Below are positions 1 through 11,003 of a stretch of DNA of 64,000 bases, in pieces. The position numbers were made by a program, and so were the translations under genes. The first letter of the stretch is position 1. The number at the start of each line of letters is the position of its first letter. The notes under the pieces are model-generated. The model was not told the DNA's origin, did no database searches, and was given only the letters and a program-made list of their open reading frames with translations. Source of the stretch: Lycorma delicatula (taxonomy: Eukaryota; Arthropoda; Insecta; Hemiptera; Fulgoridae); NCBI RefSeq assembly GCF_047948215.1, contig NC_134456.1, positions 205,328,036 to 205,392,035 on the forward strand, given 5' to 3'.

Positions 1-2230
1 TCTACATAAAGCAGTGCTGCCAAGTGTATATGGGTGCTACAACTCATTTCAAAAGTTCTTGTTTTTCGTATCACTTAAGTTTTACACACTTATTGTTTTT
101 GATACATGACCATAAAAATATGTGTTATATGTTTTATTCTGTGATTATAGTTGGCTATAACAGATGTTAAGTACAATTAAAACATAAATTGTCTTATACT
201 GTCCCAGGCTGCCCATTCCTGTGACTCTGATGTTAATATATATAAATTGTATTTACTTATATACTGTTCTATGTTCTTTTTTACTTTATTGAATTCCAAT
301 TAGCTTTCAATGCTTGAAACATATTTACTCATGTGTCACATGTAAAATTCCATTAAAAAAAATCAAGGATAAGTTGTTGTTTACATTTTTAAGTATATAA
401 AACTAAATTTGGCCTCAATAAGAGTATTTTTATCAGAAAAGGAAAAAGTGTAAGTAATGAAAACAATCATCCCAAGAAGAAACCTGTCAGAAGAGCCTGT
501 CAGAAGAATGGGTTGGTTCAAGAATAATGCCCTAAAATATCAAACTTTGGTATTAATATGCTAACTAGCGTAATTTTATGGCTGTAATAAGAACCTGATG
601 TTAATTACAGCCAGTGGTAGGAGATATATTAAATTACTGTTTAACTGTTAAGTCAACTTGTTAGTTTATTGTAACTGACTGAAAGTATTGCAATGAAGAA
701 AAAATATTACACTGAGGAAAAGATTAGAATTTTTTTCAAGCGATTCATGTATCTGATTCACGAAATCTGAGTAATTTTGAAAAATGCAGAGAAATAAAAA
801 ATGAAAAAGAAATAATAATAAGGGTTAATAACTAATCGTAAATAATAATTAGGTATATAATAACCAACTATTGGGTGTAATGATACATAATATCTAGCAT
901 AAGGTGTTAATCAGTTGTAGTAAGTATTTAAGATTTTATAATTAGGCATGTTTACTACAGCAATGCAGATACAAAAAAAAAATTAATGAAATCGTTAAAG
1001 AAACAAGATAAAATATACATATATTTAACTAAATGGGCAAGATGAAATAACAAGTACACATCTATTAAAATAAATCAATACCCATTAAAAATAAGAAAAA
1101 CTTTAGCTTAAAAATTTTAAGGAATTCAGCTGCATGTAGAAGATATTTAGAACTGAACACTATGTTTTGACCACATCCAACTGTTACTTATAAGTAAGCT
1201 GTAATGTATCAACATCACTAATATTGATGATTATGATGATAGTTGATAAATTTAATGAACAAATGAATTACAGCAATGATTTATAAATGAGAAACAAAAT
1301 TAGGAAAAAAATTATACAAAATAAAGAAAATTGGCATATAATTATTCCTTAGACTAAACAATTCAAACTAATTTAAACAGGGAATAATATAATACAAAGG
1401 GTATACTGACAGCAGATGTAATTTACTGTTGCCAACAGTTATTTTGAATCAATGCCAATAAATACTTACTGAACTTATAAACGCACACAGTGCACACTCA
1501 CATACACCAACTAGAAAGAAAGAGAGGGAGGGAGACAGATAAAGAAAGAGGAAGTCATGTGATGGTCATCACAGTTCATTAGACATCAAGGTATATCAAT
1601 AAGAATAAAATCTTAAATGATATTAGGTGGCAAATAGAACTATAAGCAAGTATTAAAATAATAATAAACATTACATATGACATTTATAATAATTTTGTAG
1701 TAATTGCACACTGATATAATCCCTGGTGGCAAATAATAAATTGCAATGCCAAATTATCTTTGGGTTAGGATCATAACAATTTCTTGAAGTAATTTTATTT
1801 AAACATACAATGCTGTGTTGAATACCTGTTTTTTTTTTTTTATTTATTTTTTTATTTTATTAAAATATATTAATAATTCTAAAATTATTTTTTTAATTTT
1901 ATTTTCTAAAATGTCATTTTATTTAAATTTCAAAAATATAATAAAAATATATGTATCTTCTTTTATTGAGTATAATTGTAATATAGTGCTAACATAAATG
2001 GCAGTACAAATTTCACTTTTGATCTACAGTTTGATTATGTTTCTCCAAATGGGTAAATTTCACATTATCCTTAACTACTAAACAACATTTAAAAACTGTC
2101 AAAATGTATTCTCTTTTTACTTCCTTGTATTCAATATTTTTCATTAATCATCTTTTTAATGAATTAATGTATGTAAAAAATAATATTAATGTATAATAAT
2201 CAGGTGAAGCTCATAACTTTTATGTAATAT
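1..2230. other. AT-rich non-coding stretch
   Basis: I see no recognisable gene here. All frames are short and closed by many stops, the base composition is strongly AT, and the only texture is poly-A/T runs. It is probably intron or intergenic DNA. Confidence 0.6.
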
Positions 2231-2255
2231 ATACATACATACATACATACATACA
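2231..2255. repeat. (ATAC)n microsatellite
   Basis: Six uninterrupted copies of the tetranucleotide ATAC/ACAT lie directly downstream of an AT-rich run. Confidence 0.95.
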
Positions 2256-2604
2256 ACACAAAAAATATTTGTCTTATAAAAATTATGAAAAGTTCATAAA
2301 AATATAAACAACACTTCATTTTCAAGTTATGGTTAGCGAAAGATTAAGCTCAGATTTCTTCTGTCGTCAAGGCAATAATCCTATATTAAAACTGTGAACA
2401 GATACAAATTATTGGGCAAGGTTAATTTTAATCTTACCTGAAAAATTAAAAAAAAAAAAAAAAATGGCTCTCAGAGCTATATCTTTGATAGTTTGTAGGA
2501 AAATGTTTGTAAAATCCAAAAGGACACTTAGGTTTGGTATAAATTAATTTATTTAGACACCAAAAACCAAATAAAACTAAAACAAAATGTGTATAGAATT
2601 AAAT

Positions 2605-2680
2605 ATAATAAAATTAGTTTAATTAAAGTCCAATAAAAACCAAATTAAACTTTTAAAAAATAATTTTTATTGAAAAAAAT
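2605..2680 (+). repeat. Left terminal inverted repeat arm
   Basis: This arm pairs with the reverse complement of 4141-4216 over about 75 bases with small indels. It marks the left end of the transposon that carries the 3200-4020 transposase relic. Confidence 0.7.
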
Positions 2681-3199
2681 AACAACCAAATTCTGAAAAT
2701 CTTGAATTTTAAGTGAGTAAAAAGGTCTACAATACTGTATCTATTTTTTTATTTGTCTTGTGGTGCATTGTTTAGCTGCTAAAAACAATAACCAACATAA
2801 TATTACTGATCAATATTTCATTCCATAACATGTCATAAGTTAACTTTTTAAGCGCTACTGTATTAAATTCAAATCAATTACATTAAACTTCAATGTAAAA
2901 TGAAAGTTAGAAGAGAGTATCTTTATTAATGATTTTGCTAAACTATTTATACTTTATATTGTTAAAATTACTGTTAGTGATTTGGAACAATAACACTGAA
3001 AAATGCTATATAAATTTTCAAACAAATAATACCTAGACATACATTTTATCTGAGAACTGCGAAAGTAAAGCTACAAGAGCTGTTGAGAAATCTTTATGAT
3101 TTCTTAATTGAGTTTTTTCCAACAGACAAACACTCGTAGAAAACAGGGAAAAAAAGTCATGCATAGTAAATTTAGAACAGGAATTAAATAAACATCAAC

Positions 3200-4020
3200 A
3201 GACATAATACAGTGAATATAATCCTACACCAAGAATCACGCAACAATTATCTGCACAATTGCAAATTCTGCATATTAGCATGTGCAGAAAATTATCCAGC
3301 CATTAGCACCATGAATGAAGGTCTTCATATATATAGTATCAATGTGATCAACATCTATCAGTAAGATTGTGATTACATTCAGAGAATCAATTATTGCCAA
3401 TGGTTATTGGAAAGTAATGCTTTAGACAAGTGTATACTCTTCACTGACAAAGCAATCTTTACATATAATGTGGTATTAACAATACATTTGGAATGATGGC
3501 AATCCTCACAAAATCTCGGAATCAAACTTCCAACATTGTTCTTCAATAAGTGTCAGGTGAGGTATAATAGAGGATATTTTGATCACAACTAATGTCATTC
3601 ATTGACTCTCTGGGGATGACTATTTAAATTTCCTTCAAAATCAGCTTGTTCGGCTTTTAGAGAATGCCTTTCTGCTAAAGCACTTCCAGCAAGATGAAGC
3701 ACTAACTTACTCTGACCAATATGTAGCTCATGATCTCAACGTAACATTTCAGAAGTGGTACAATGGATGAAGAAGACATGTACGATGAGCCCTATCTCCT
3801 GATTTCAAACCTTCATATTTTCTCATATGGAACACTTTATATTTTATATGGGGTCACATGAAGGCATTGGTGTATCCTGAAAGATCCAAGAATAAAAATA
3901 AACTTTTACTCAGAATCATGTTTGCTGCCCAACAAATAAAAAATTCCAGAGTGTTGAAGAAGCCATTCATAAATCAACATGAAATCTGCATTGAAACTGG
4001 AAAAGGACATTTTAAGTGAC
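3200..4020 (+). pseudogene. DDE transposase relic (insect mariner-like family)
   Basis: Broken plus-strand frames recover hallmarks of the insect mariner-like transposases in the expected order: LFTDKAIFTYNG around 3435-3475 (family norm FTDEATFxxNG, first Asp of the triad), HFQQDEA around 3680 (norm FQQDGAPPH, second Asp), then SPDFKPSYFLIWN and WGHMKALVYPE around 3790-3880 (norm SPDLTPLDFFLWG...K..VY). There are several in-frame stops and frameshifts, and the conserved tryptophan-rich stretch after the second Asp is damaged. The N-terminal DNA-binding half is not recognisable. In an active copy this protein would cut at the TIRs and reinsert the element at TA sites; this copy cannot be functional. 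Family assignment rests on motif order, not on a search. Confidence 0.75.
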
Positions 4021-4140
4021 AAATGTAATAAAGTGCAATTGCAAGTTAATAAAATAGTTGTTATAAAATTATTCTGAAAAAACTAGGACTACCTTTTAAT
4101 TCACCATTTGTAGTGAAAATGTTTTTGAATTTTCTGTTTA

Positions 4141-4216
4141 GTATTCAATAAAAATGAATTTTTAAAAAGTTTATTTGGTTTTATTGACTTTAATTACATT
4201 AATTTTCTAAGAATTT
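4141..4216 (-). repeat. Right terminal inverted repeat arm
   Basis: Reverse complement of the left arm at 2605-2680; it lies about 120 bases after the transposase relic ends. Confidence 0.7.
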
Positions 4217-4641
4217 TACTAATACTTTTTGACAAGTTCTATTCTTCATTGAAGTCTCTAAGACATGTTTTATAAAAAAAAATCATCCCCCACTGAGTCT
4301 GCTTCTGAAGGGAAGAGACAAAAAACAGATCATTTTTATACATACACACAAAAAAATAAAAAATAAAACAAAAAAAGATATAGAATATCCTGTTGTTGTC
4401 TAATTTTTTTTTTTTTTTTTTTGTATAATAACAGATAGTATTACTGAGAATTAAAATATCTTTGGGCTGATAAGATATACACAGATTATAGAAAAATGGC
4501 ATCATGGCATGAAATGATAAATCGTGAAATAAATAAAAAAGGTCATATAATTATACAGATCAAATGTACAAATTTACATCATAAAGTAATACATTTTCTA
4601 CAGGATTAAAAAATAACAGAAATACATCACTTCAACATTAC

Positions 4642-4830
4642 CTGACATAAAATGAAGAAGTAAAGCTGCGATCGGATAAACAGCAGGTGAATAAGTAATA
4701 TCAGGACATGCAAATCCAAGTACACATACTACTCTATCAGTAACACTACGACCCTTCCTTGTTAAATGGTAACACTGTTTATGTGCAGAATCCACAAATG
4801 GTGGTAACAGTATCGGCTTCTCTGGGAGTT
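4642..4830 (-). CDS. Internal coding exon, likely TBC1D24/Skywalker-like TBC-domain protein
   Basis: On the minus strand a pyrimidine-rich tract ending TTTTACAG (acceptor, AG at 4832-4831) precedes 189 nt of open frame that ends ATGTCAG followed by GTAATG (donor from 4641). The exon is symmetric phase 1-1 and encodes 62 whole residues. The peptide includes LPEKPILLPPFVDSAHK, a basic/hydrophobic middle with DRVVCVLGFACPDITYSP, then AVYPIAALLLHFMS. The CPDITYSP...YP..ALLLH block matches what I remember of the TBC domain of Skywalker/TBC1D24, a Rab-GAP-like protein of synaptic vesicle and endosome traffic. No neighbouring exon was recognised, so the gene probably has long, transposon-filled introns. 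That this is a real exon is well supported by open frame, both splice sites and codon-like composition; the family name is from memory and less certain. An alternative is another TBC-domain protein. Confidence 0.65.
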
Positions 4831-5150
4831 CTGTAAAATAAGACAAAATGTTACATTAATAACAAATATAATCACAAAAATTAATAATTTCTATTTATAT
4901 TTTGACCTTAATATTTGTTTGTCCCATATGCATACCTATACCATTCATCTGACTGTGATAAAACCTTGGCGAGATGTTGTGCGCATGCCCGCGAAGGTTT
5001 CTGAATTAATTTGGATCCACTAGGTGGTGCTGTAGTCAAGATATTTTGAAAAATTGTATTTATGGAACGATTTGGCTCATATTCAGAAAATATATTAGTT
5101 ACGTTTATATAATTTACAAAACAAACAGATATACAAACAGACTTCTATAT
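4831..5150. other. Intron-like spacer beside the TBC exon
   Basis: AT-rich sequence just upstream (in minus-strand sense) of the exon acceptor. Apart from the acceptor tract and a short GC-richer patch near 4970-5035 nothing is recognisable. Confidence 0.4.
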
Positions 5151-5159
5151 ATATTCTTC

Positions 5160-5620
5160 TTCTATAGACTTCTATATATAAATTCTTCTATATATATAAA
5201 ATACAATGTATGTATGCGTGTCAAAATGTTTGTATGTGTGTTTAGTCTATAGACTAAAAAACTACTGGACCGATTTATGCGCAGGAAAAAGGGAAAAATG
5301 TAAAAAATAAAAAGTGGAAATAGGAAAAATTGGAAAAAGGTGAAATGGAAAAAGGGGAAACAAGGAAGAAGAGAATAAATAGGTAAAAGGGGCAAATAGG
5401 GAAAAAGAGGAGGGGGAAACAAGAGAAAGAGAACTGGATAAAAGGGGAAATGGGTGAAAAGGGAAAATAGATAAACTGAAAGGTTAAATTTTGTGAATTC
5501 CGTAATGTTCAGTTTTTTAATTTTATCAAACTTTCAATCGTGTTCATTTAATCTACTTGTGCATATATGTATATATATACTCAAATCTAGCAATCGCAAA
5601 CCATTGCCGGGTCAGCTAGT
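5160..5620 (+). mobile_element. Helitron-like non-autonomous element
   Basis: The left part carries a TATATATAAAA-type start, then the stretch ACTAAAAAACTACTGGACC, which is typical of the 5' ends of insect Helitron/Helentron repeats. The right end reads ATTGCCGGGTCAGCTAGT and stops at 5620, the usual CTAGT-type Helitron terminus preceded by GC-rich sequence. There is no coding capacity. The inside is replaced by a purine-rich tract (5281-5475). The left boundary is uncertain within about 30 bases, and no terminal hairpin was convincingly folded. Assignment is by resemblance to known ends, not by alignment. Confidence 0.5.
5281..5475 (+). repeat. Purine-rich GGGAAA minisatellite-like tract
   Basis: About 190 bases of imperfect repeats of GGGGAAA / GGAAAAAGG with very few pyrimidines on the plus strand. 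It lies inside the Helitron-like element. The minus-strand frame here is a low-complexity Phe/Pro/Leu reading of the repeat, not a gene. Confidence 0.85.
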
Positions 5621-6889
5621 AAAATATAAAATTGAAAATTATCAAAAGATATAAATATTTTGGTACTTATTTTTTGAAACATCACACTCATTTCCTTTCA
5701 ATAATCTGTGTATGTAGGAAAACTTTGGACATTTATAATTTTATTCATTCAATTTAATTGTTGAAGTTTGATGTATTTTTACTTGAATTGTACTTTTTTA
5801 ATTTCACCTATTATGACAAAAGATAGTTAACATAAGCGACTGTTATCTTAATTGCTTATCACAATTTTTATGAATCAGATACCAAATTAATTGTCTCAAA
5901 AATCATGAGGGGCAATGACTAAACAAAATTATTTTTAAACTTCAAAATGGCAGACACAAATGCATCCAAAATGTTTGGATTTTTTAAAAGATGTGTAAAC
6001 CAGAATTGTTTGAAACTCATATTAGTTTCACAGAATTATTATTAATAGCAGCATTAAAAAAATAGAAATAAAAATATATTTACTATAGAATTTTGTAACA
6101 ATATTTATAAACAAAAATACTTATAACAGTTAATAAAATACAAATATAGTAATTGAAAGAAATAATTATGCAAATGTAAACAAAAACAAAAATTTTAAAT
6201 TACTGCATATTTTTCAGAAAAATCATAGAAAATTGGTCTAAAAGAAAAATCAAAAGAAAGACCATATACTGATATTAAAAACTAAATGTATGGTTTTAAA
6301 ATTGATTTTACAAAAATTTGTGATTTTCAAGAGTGTTTTATTAGACTTTATCTTCATCCTATGAGTAAAATTATGTTTGAAAAAAGTAGTTTAATCTTTA
6401 TACCATTTTTATCAAGTGACCATTGCAGTCATTTCTAGAATCTCAGAATTAGAACTCATATGGTTTCCTTCTTTTTTATCTTTCATATTACAGACATTAT
6501 TGTAATACTCTCAAAATAGACATATTTTGGCATAATTAGTAAAGATTGTGGCAATGTGGGATTTTTTTAGTTGGGGTTTCATTTAATTTTAATATTGTTA
6601 AATGTTTCTAATAACTAAATTTTGGCTGACTATGAGTAAACATACAATAAATAATTACTAAGTTAACTGAGATTATGTAGTTTAAGTCAAAATACTTACT
6701 AATGTACTTAATTTAAATAATAAAAATAACATAATCTAAATATCTTAGTAATCTAAATGTAACATTAAATTTATATAAAAATGAAGGCAATGAGTTCGGA
6801 TTACATTAATGCAAACACTTCCTACATTGAAATACTACTTTATAAGGTTCTACAGTTGCATTGGGGGGTAAAAATAATAGTAAATAATA
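5621..6889. other. AT-rich non-coding stretch
   Basis: No gene, transposase motif or inverted repeat was recognised. Frames are short and the sequence is AT-rich with scattered A/T runs. Confidence 0.5.
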
Positions 6890-8210
6890 ATAAAAAAGGT
6901 CCTGTATGACGTTAAGACATGGAAATCTCCCAATAAAATTCTCAGAGAATTCCAGATTGATCACATTGCAATCTTCAGGAAAAATGACAAAGAAGTGCTC
7001 AATATAAAAACAAGGAAAGGATTCTTCGAATCTGACCACCACCTACTCAAAATCAAGGTAAAATCTCAGCCCAATAGAAAACGGACAAGAATAATTCAGA
7101 CTTTCCATACTGACCCTGAATATCTAATACTCAACAAGAAAATCACTGATGAACGCCACAGGGTGGATACGATGAACTGGTCTGAAATCACGGAGAAACT
7201 GAAAGAAACCATAAAATTAGGCCAACCTTTGAGAAATAGAAAACACAGATGGTGGAACATCAATGTGATCAAGCTGTCGAGGATAGGATTAGAGACTGGA
7301 ATAATTTCAATAGTCATAAAACAAAGGAAAGTGGCGTGAATTCATAGAGGTGAGGAAAACGTCCTTCAAAATTATTCAGTGAGAAAAACACAATTACGAC
7401 AATAACAGGTTGAAAGAAATAGAACAGGACTTTACCAAAACCAACACCTGGAATTTCTACAAGACGTTCAGAGAAAATCTTGCTGGCTACCATCCTCCTA
7501 GCCTGTGCTTCCTATGACCCGACAGGTCCCTGGAAACTAACATGAAAATAACTATGAAACTCTAGCCAAATATTCAATATGCTCCTCAACTGCGAAACGC
7601 CCTTGGAACAACTAAGGTTTGTAAAACCTATACTTAAAACTGAGTCATTCCACCCACATGAAGAAATTGTGAACAAAATCAAATCATTGAAAAACAACGA
7701 GGCTCCTGGCAAGGATGAAATTATAACGGAATTCTGGAAATTGGACCAAGACATAATGCCTAAAATTCACAGAATAATATAGGAAGTCTGGAGAACAGAA
7801 CAAAAAATCAAGCAACCCACAAAGAAATTACATGAAAAAACAGACTCCATCACTGACAAGTTTTGGAAAAGGCATGTACAATTCTACAGACACCTATGCA
7901 GGATGGGTGAAGATAGATTCACTAAGAAAATTTTCAACATTGTCAAGGCAAGTAAGTTAAAGTCTGACTACCTGGAATGACTAAACATTTCAGGAGAATG
8001 GACAGAAGGAAGTTTAGGGATGAAATTAGAAATCAGAAAATTGAACAAGAGTGAAAAAGAGAAATGATAGGAAGAAAATATACAGAGAAGAGGAAAAAAA
8101 CATAGTGAACAGATGAAGTCGCTTTGGGAAGAAAGGAAAAGAGAAGGAAATAAAGTCATGATTGGCTCAAGCTCACACGCTCTCCTGAAGAAAGATAAAC
8201 GGAAATAATA
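6890..8210 (+). pseudogene. LINE (non-LTR retrotransposon) relic, RT core deleted
   Basis: From about 6917 the plus-strand frame reads WKSPNKI...FQIDHIAIFRK, then KGFFESDHHLLKIKV near 7015-7060: this is the C-terminal end of an endonuclease/exonuclease/phosphatase domain with its SDH catalytic motif. After frameshifts a linker follows, then HEEIVNKIKSLKNNEAPGKD near 7658-7715, the start of a reverse transcriptase (family norm LKNNKAPGxD). Within about 100 bases the frame then jumps to FWKRHVQFYRHLCRMGEDRF and finally HSEQMKSLWEERK, which belong to the extreme C-terminus of the same ORF2-type protein. So the catalytic palm, including the usual YADD/FADD box, is missing. This is an internally deleted, stop-ridden copy of an RT-endonuclease LINE; the 36.6-38.1 kb relic looks like the same or a close family. 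Confidence 0.8.
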
Positions 8211-10130
8211 AAAAAGGTATTTATGATTTTTGAAAATTAACTGGAGTACATAAAATTTATAACAAAATCAAAAATATCTGTTTTTTAATCTGAGTTGTGT
8301 GAAAAAGAAACTAAGAGTATGACAGCATTACAATGCAGTATACAGGTCTCGAGGAACTAGGAGTAAAGATGGAAAGAGAAGGGATATGAAAGTGGATATG
8401 CATGTTCAGCATAATAAAAATACAAAATTATCTAATAAATCCAACAATTGACCTAATTTACACTCTTTAGTGAATAATCCATCAAATAACTTTAATTGAA
8501 CAGCAGTGGATGGTAGATTAACAGCAGTGATTAACAACAGATCAATGTAACTCATGCTTTATTATAGTTATTAAAAAACATACTCACAATATTCATACAT
8601 TTATTTATATGTTAATTACACCTGAACACTTTTTTTTAATTCACATTAAGCTGCATTTCTTCCATTACAAATAACATTCTATATGAAAAAAACTAATTAC
8701 TTTTTCACAAATATTCATGAGAACATTTCAGTTTTGGTTATGGCTACCTTACATTTACTCAAGTCAGTTACACATGGTAGATGAATTGTATTTTTAAACA
8801 AAACCTCACACCTGAATATGTCCACACAACAATGCATGCATAAATTTCCTTGGAATACAAAAATACTGAACCAAATTATCACTACGAGTAAGCAGTTATT
8901 CAAAAGTATTTGACACATACAGATAGCAACAAAATCCATTAAGTTATTGAATACTAAGTTTTACAACAGAAGGCCCAATACTAAACTGATCTATAGCCTT
9001 TCCTTAGCCACAGATTGTTACACAGTTAGATGCAATGTTTTAAAAATTTGACAGGTAATTCAAATTTGTTAAATTCATGGCTTTTTGTATGACAACAGGT
9101 AATTCCTGACAATGGGGTGAAAAGCTTCAGGAACCATACAGTGGGAAAGATCTAATCACAAAGGAACTTTTTGAAAAGATTTATGTTCAATCTGATGAAA
9201 TTTTAGAATTAATATCAAATATATATTTCCTCAGTCTGAAAAACAACCAGCTGACATCACATTCAACAAAAATAAGACAACTGAAGACTAATCAAAGCAA
9301 TTACTTATAAATGAAAATGTTGATGTGAGCCAAAAGAAATTACAATTGAAATTTGATGTGTTTTAGAAATGATCAATTTACTACTTCAGTTTGGTAGAAA
9401 GTGTTGGTTTCTTAATTAACTATAACAAGATTGATTACGAGCTTTCTGGTTACTTAACAATTTCGACTGACACTGTACTCTTCAAAATGATACAAACACA
9501 TTAGAAATATTTTTTTTTGAAATCTGTAATTAAAAATAAATAAACCCCATTAAATAGCAAATTATGGATAAGTTCATTTACAGTTCGTACAATTTATTGG
9601 AGATTGGAGATAAGAAGGAAGCTTCTGTCTTCAAATCTGTTTTACCCATTCCAGAAATCAAACACCATCACTCTGATTACTGTGAGTAAAAAAAACATTT
9701 CAATGAAACTAATGGGATAGATTAAATATTAACTAAAAGATATAAAGAGAAACATTTTTTAACATTTTAGATTAACTCACTTCAAAGGACATACAAAGAG
9801 TTCTGAATAATCAAATTAGCAGGTAACAGAGTACCGTGCACATGTGAATAACATGATATGTATGCAAGCAAAAATGTTCAATGTCAATATAGAACCAATA
9901 AATTTCAGAATTCAAAACAAGACAATAAATTTTAGCCATCTTAAAATCAAATTTTTTACGATTAGCATCAAATTTTGTGATGAGGGTGTCATAACAGCGT
10001 GGCATAGAAAATGTAACTTTAATTTTATACACTTACTGTACACAATGTCTGTCTTTTAACAAATAATAGTACAATGTTACCTAGCTGCGAAAAATATTAC
10101 AAGCTATTTGGAAAGTAATTTTCAATTCAC
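8211..10130. other. AT-rich non-coding stretch
   Basis: No gene recognised. The minus-strand frame at 8715-8939 (74 codons) has no motif I know and is not supported by splice sites I can defend. Confidence 0.5.
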
Positions 10131-10234
10131 TATTAATAAAACACCAATTGATAAAACAAATAATTTATTATATATATTTAACAGCTACATATTTTTGCTA
10201 CTTTTCTACATAATTGTCGTCTAAATTAGGGGAC

Positions 10235-10609
10235 TTATATATATCTACTCATATCTGTAAAGATATTTTTGAATACCCTGGTTATAAAACGCTGCTGCCT
10301 GTGAATTAAATCAGGTAAATCAGCTTGTGAATAGAAGTTAACACCATTTTTCAACTCGTCATTTTCAAAACGCTGTGTCGCTAACCATTTCTTCATTTTT
10401 GGGAAAAGGTGGTAATCACTGGAAGCCTGAATCAGGGCTGTACGGATGATTGTTAAACAACTCCCACTTGAAACTGTCGATGTAGCGTTGAGTGCGTTCA
10501 GCAGTATGCGAACGAGCGTTATCATGAAGAAAAACTATGCCTGAACTAAGCATTCGCGTAGTTTGTTTCGTTTGGCCCTTCTCAATTTCTTCAATATATC
10601 ATAGTAATA
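10235..10609 (-). pseudogene. Mariner transposase, C-terminal half (minus copy)
   Basis: Reading minus from 10609, the frame gives DYYYDILKKLRRAKRNKLRE, then after a frameshift DNARSHTAERTQRYIDSFKW, NHPYSPD, and after another frameshift FPKMKKWLATQRFENDELKN. These match the mariner order of YY..L, HDNARPHTA (second catalytic Asp), the PYSPDLAPSDFHLFP box and the KKWLAGQRF...DELK tail. The first catalytic Asp region and the whole N-terminal helix-turn-helix half are absent because of the head-to-head junction. It is inactive. The C-terminus continues to about 10235 with a divergent ending. Confidence 0.8.
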
Positions 10610-10618
10610 ATCACCGTT

Positions 10619-10830
10619 TCCCGGAAATGAAGAAATGGTTAGCAACGCAGCGTTTTGAAACTGACTAAGAGTAGAAAACGGTGTTACTACCTGGCTTAAT
10701 TCACAGGCGGCAAAGATTTATGACGAGGTATTCAAAAACTTATTTACAAATATGACAAGTGCCTTAATTTTGACTGCAATTGTGTAGAAAAGTAGCTATG
10801 CATATAATAAATTGTCATTTTATCAACTGA
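10619..10830 (+). pseudogene. Mariner transposase, C-terminal tail (plus copy)
   Basis: Plus frame begins PEMKKWLATQRFETD at about 10622 and continues in shifted frames with WLNSQAAKIYDE, the C-terminal tail of the same mariner as the minus copy beside it. It has stops and frameshifts, and it lacks all catalytic residues. The two copies differ from each other, so they diverged before or after the fold-back joining. Confidence 0.7.
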
Positions 10831-10978
10831 TGTTTTTTTAATATAACGAATCGGAAGTTATTTTCCGAATAGCACTCGTATTAATAGTGTAGTGTCCACA
10901 GGCGTCATATAGGCCATTTGCGAAACATGAAAGTTTCGCAAACTGCCGATGAATGTCAACTGATTTCCAGATTGCTGG

Positions 10979-11003
10979 GGCGCGCGCGCACACACACGCA
11001 CAA
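10979..11003. repeat. (GC)n(AC)n microsatellite
   Basis: An alternating purine-pyrimidine run of GCGCGCGC followed by ACACACAC, a sequence class prone to Z-DNA. Similar short (CG)n runs occur near 20211, 22881, 31105 and 51038. Confidence 0.85.

Larger units (their letters stand above)
2605..4216 (+). mobile_element. Degenerate mariner-like DNA transposon with long TIRs
   Basis: The segment at 2605-2680 is repeated in inverted orientation at 4141-4216; both arms share TAATTAAAGTC, then AATAAAA, CCAAAT and a TTTTTATTGAA block with few differences. Similarity continues inward more weakly, towards AAAAGGT near 2720 and AAAAGGTAGTCC near 4090 on the other strand. Between the arms lies a decayed DDE transposase (3200-4020). 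Total length of about 1.6 kb suits a Tc1/mariner-type element. The outer boundaries are approximate, because similarity may extend some tens of bases further out, and no clear target-site duplication was seen. Confidence 0.7.
10131..10843. mobile_element. Fold-back mariner: two 3' halves joined head to head
   Basis: Both ends are versions of the same mariner terminus: TATTAATAAAACACCAATTG at 10131 and, on the minus strand from 10843, TATTAAAAAAACATCAGTTG; further inward both share TTTATTATAT and AGCTAC...CTACTTTTCTACA. Each end is followed inward by the C-terminal coding part of the same transposase, one reading minus (10235-10609), the other plus (10619-10830). They share KKWLATQRF. The element is therefore a 713-bp imperfect palindrome whose 5' ends met near 10610-10620. 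TA at both tips is consistent with mariner target sites. Confidence 0.8.

Noticed and set aside
2231..2255. CRISPR-like short repeats
   Set aside because: These, like the other short repeats, are contiguous microsatellites without spacers, in a eukaryotic sequence.
5162..5422. Minus-strand Phe/Pro/Leu-rich open frame
   Set aside because: It is the complement of the purine-rich tract; low complexity, not a protein gene.
9811..10059. Overlapping open frames on both strands (71-73 codons)
   Set aside because: Both have AT-rich, random-looking composition and neither contains a motif.
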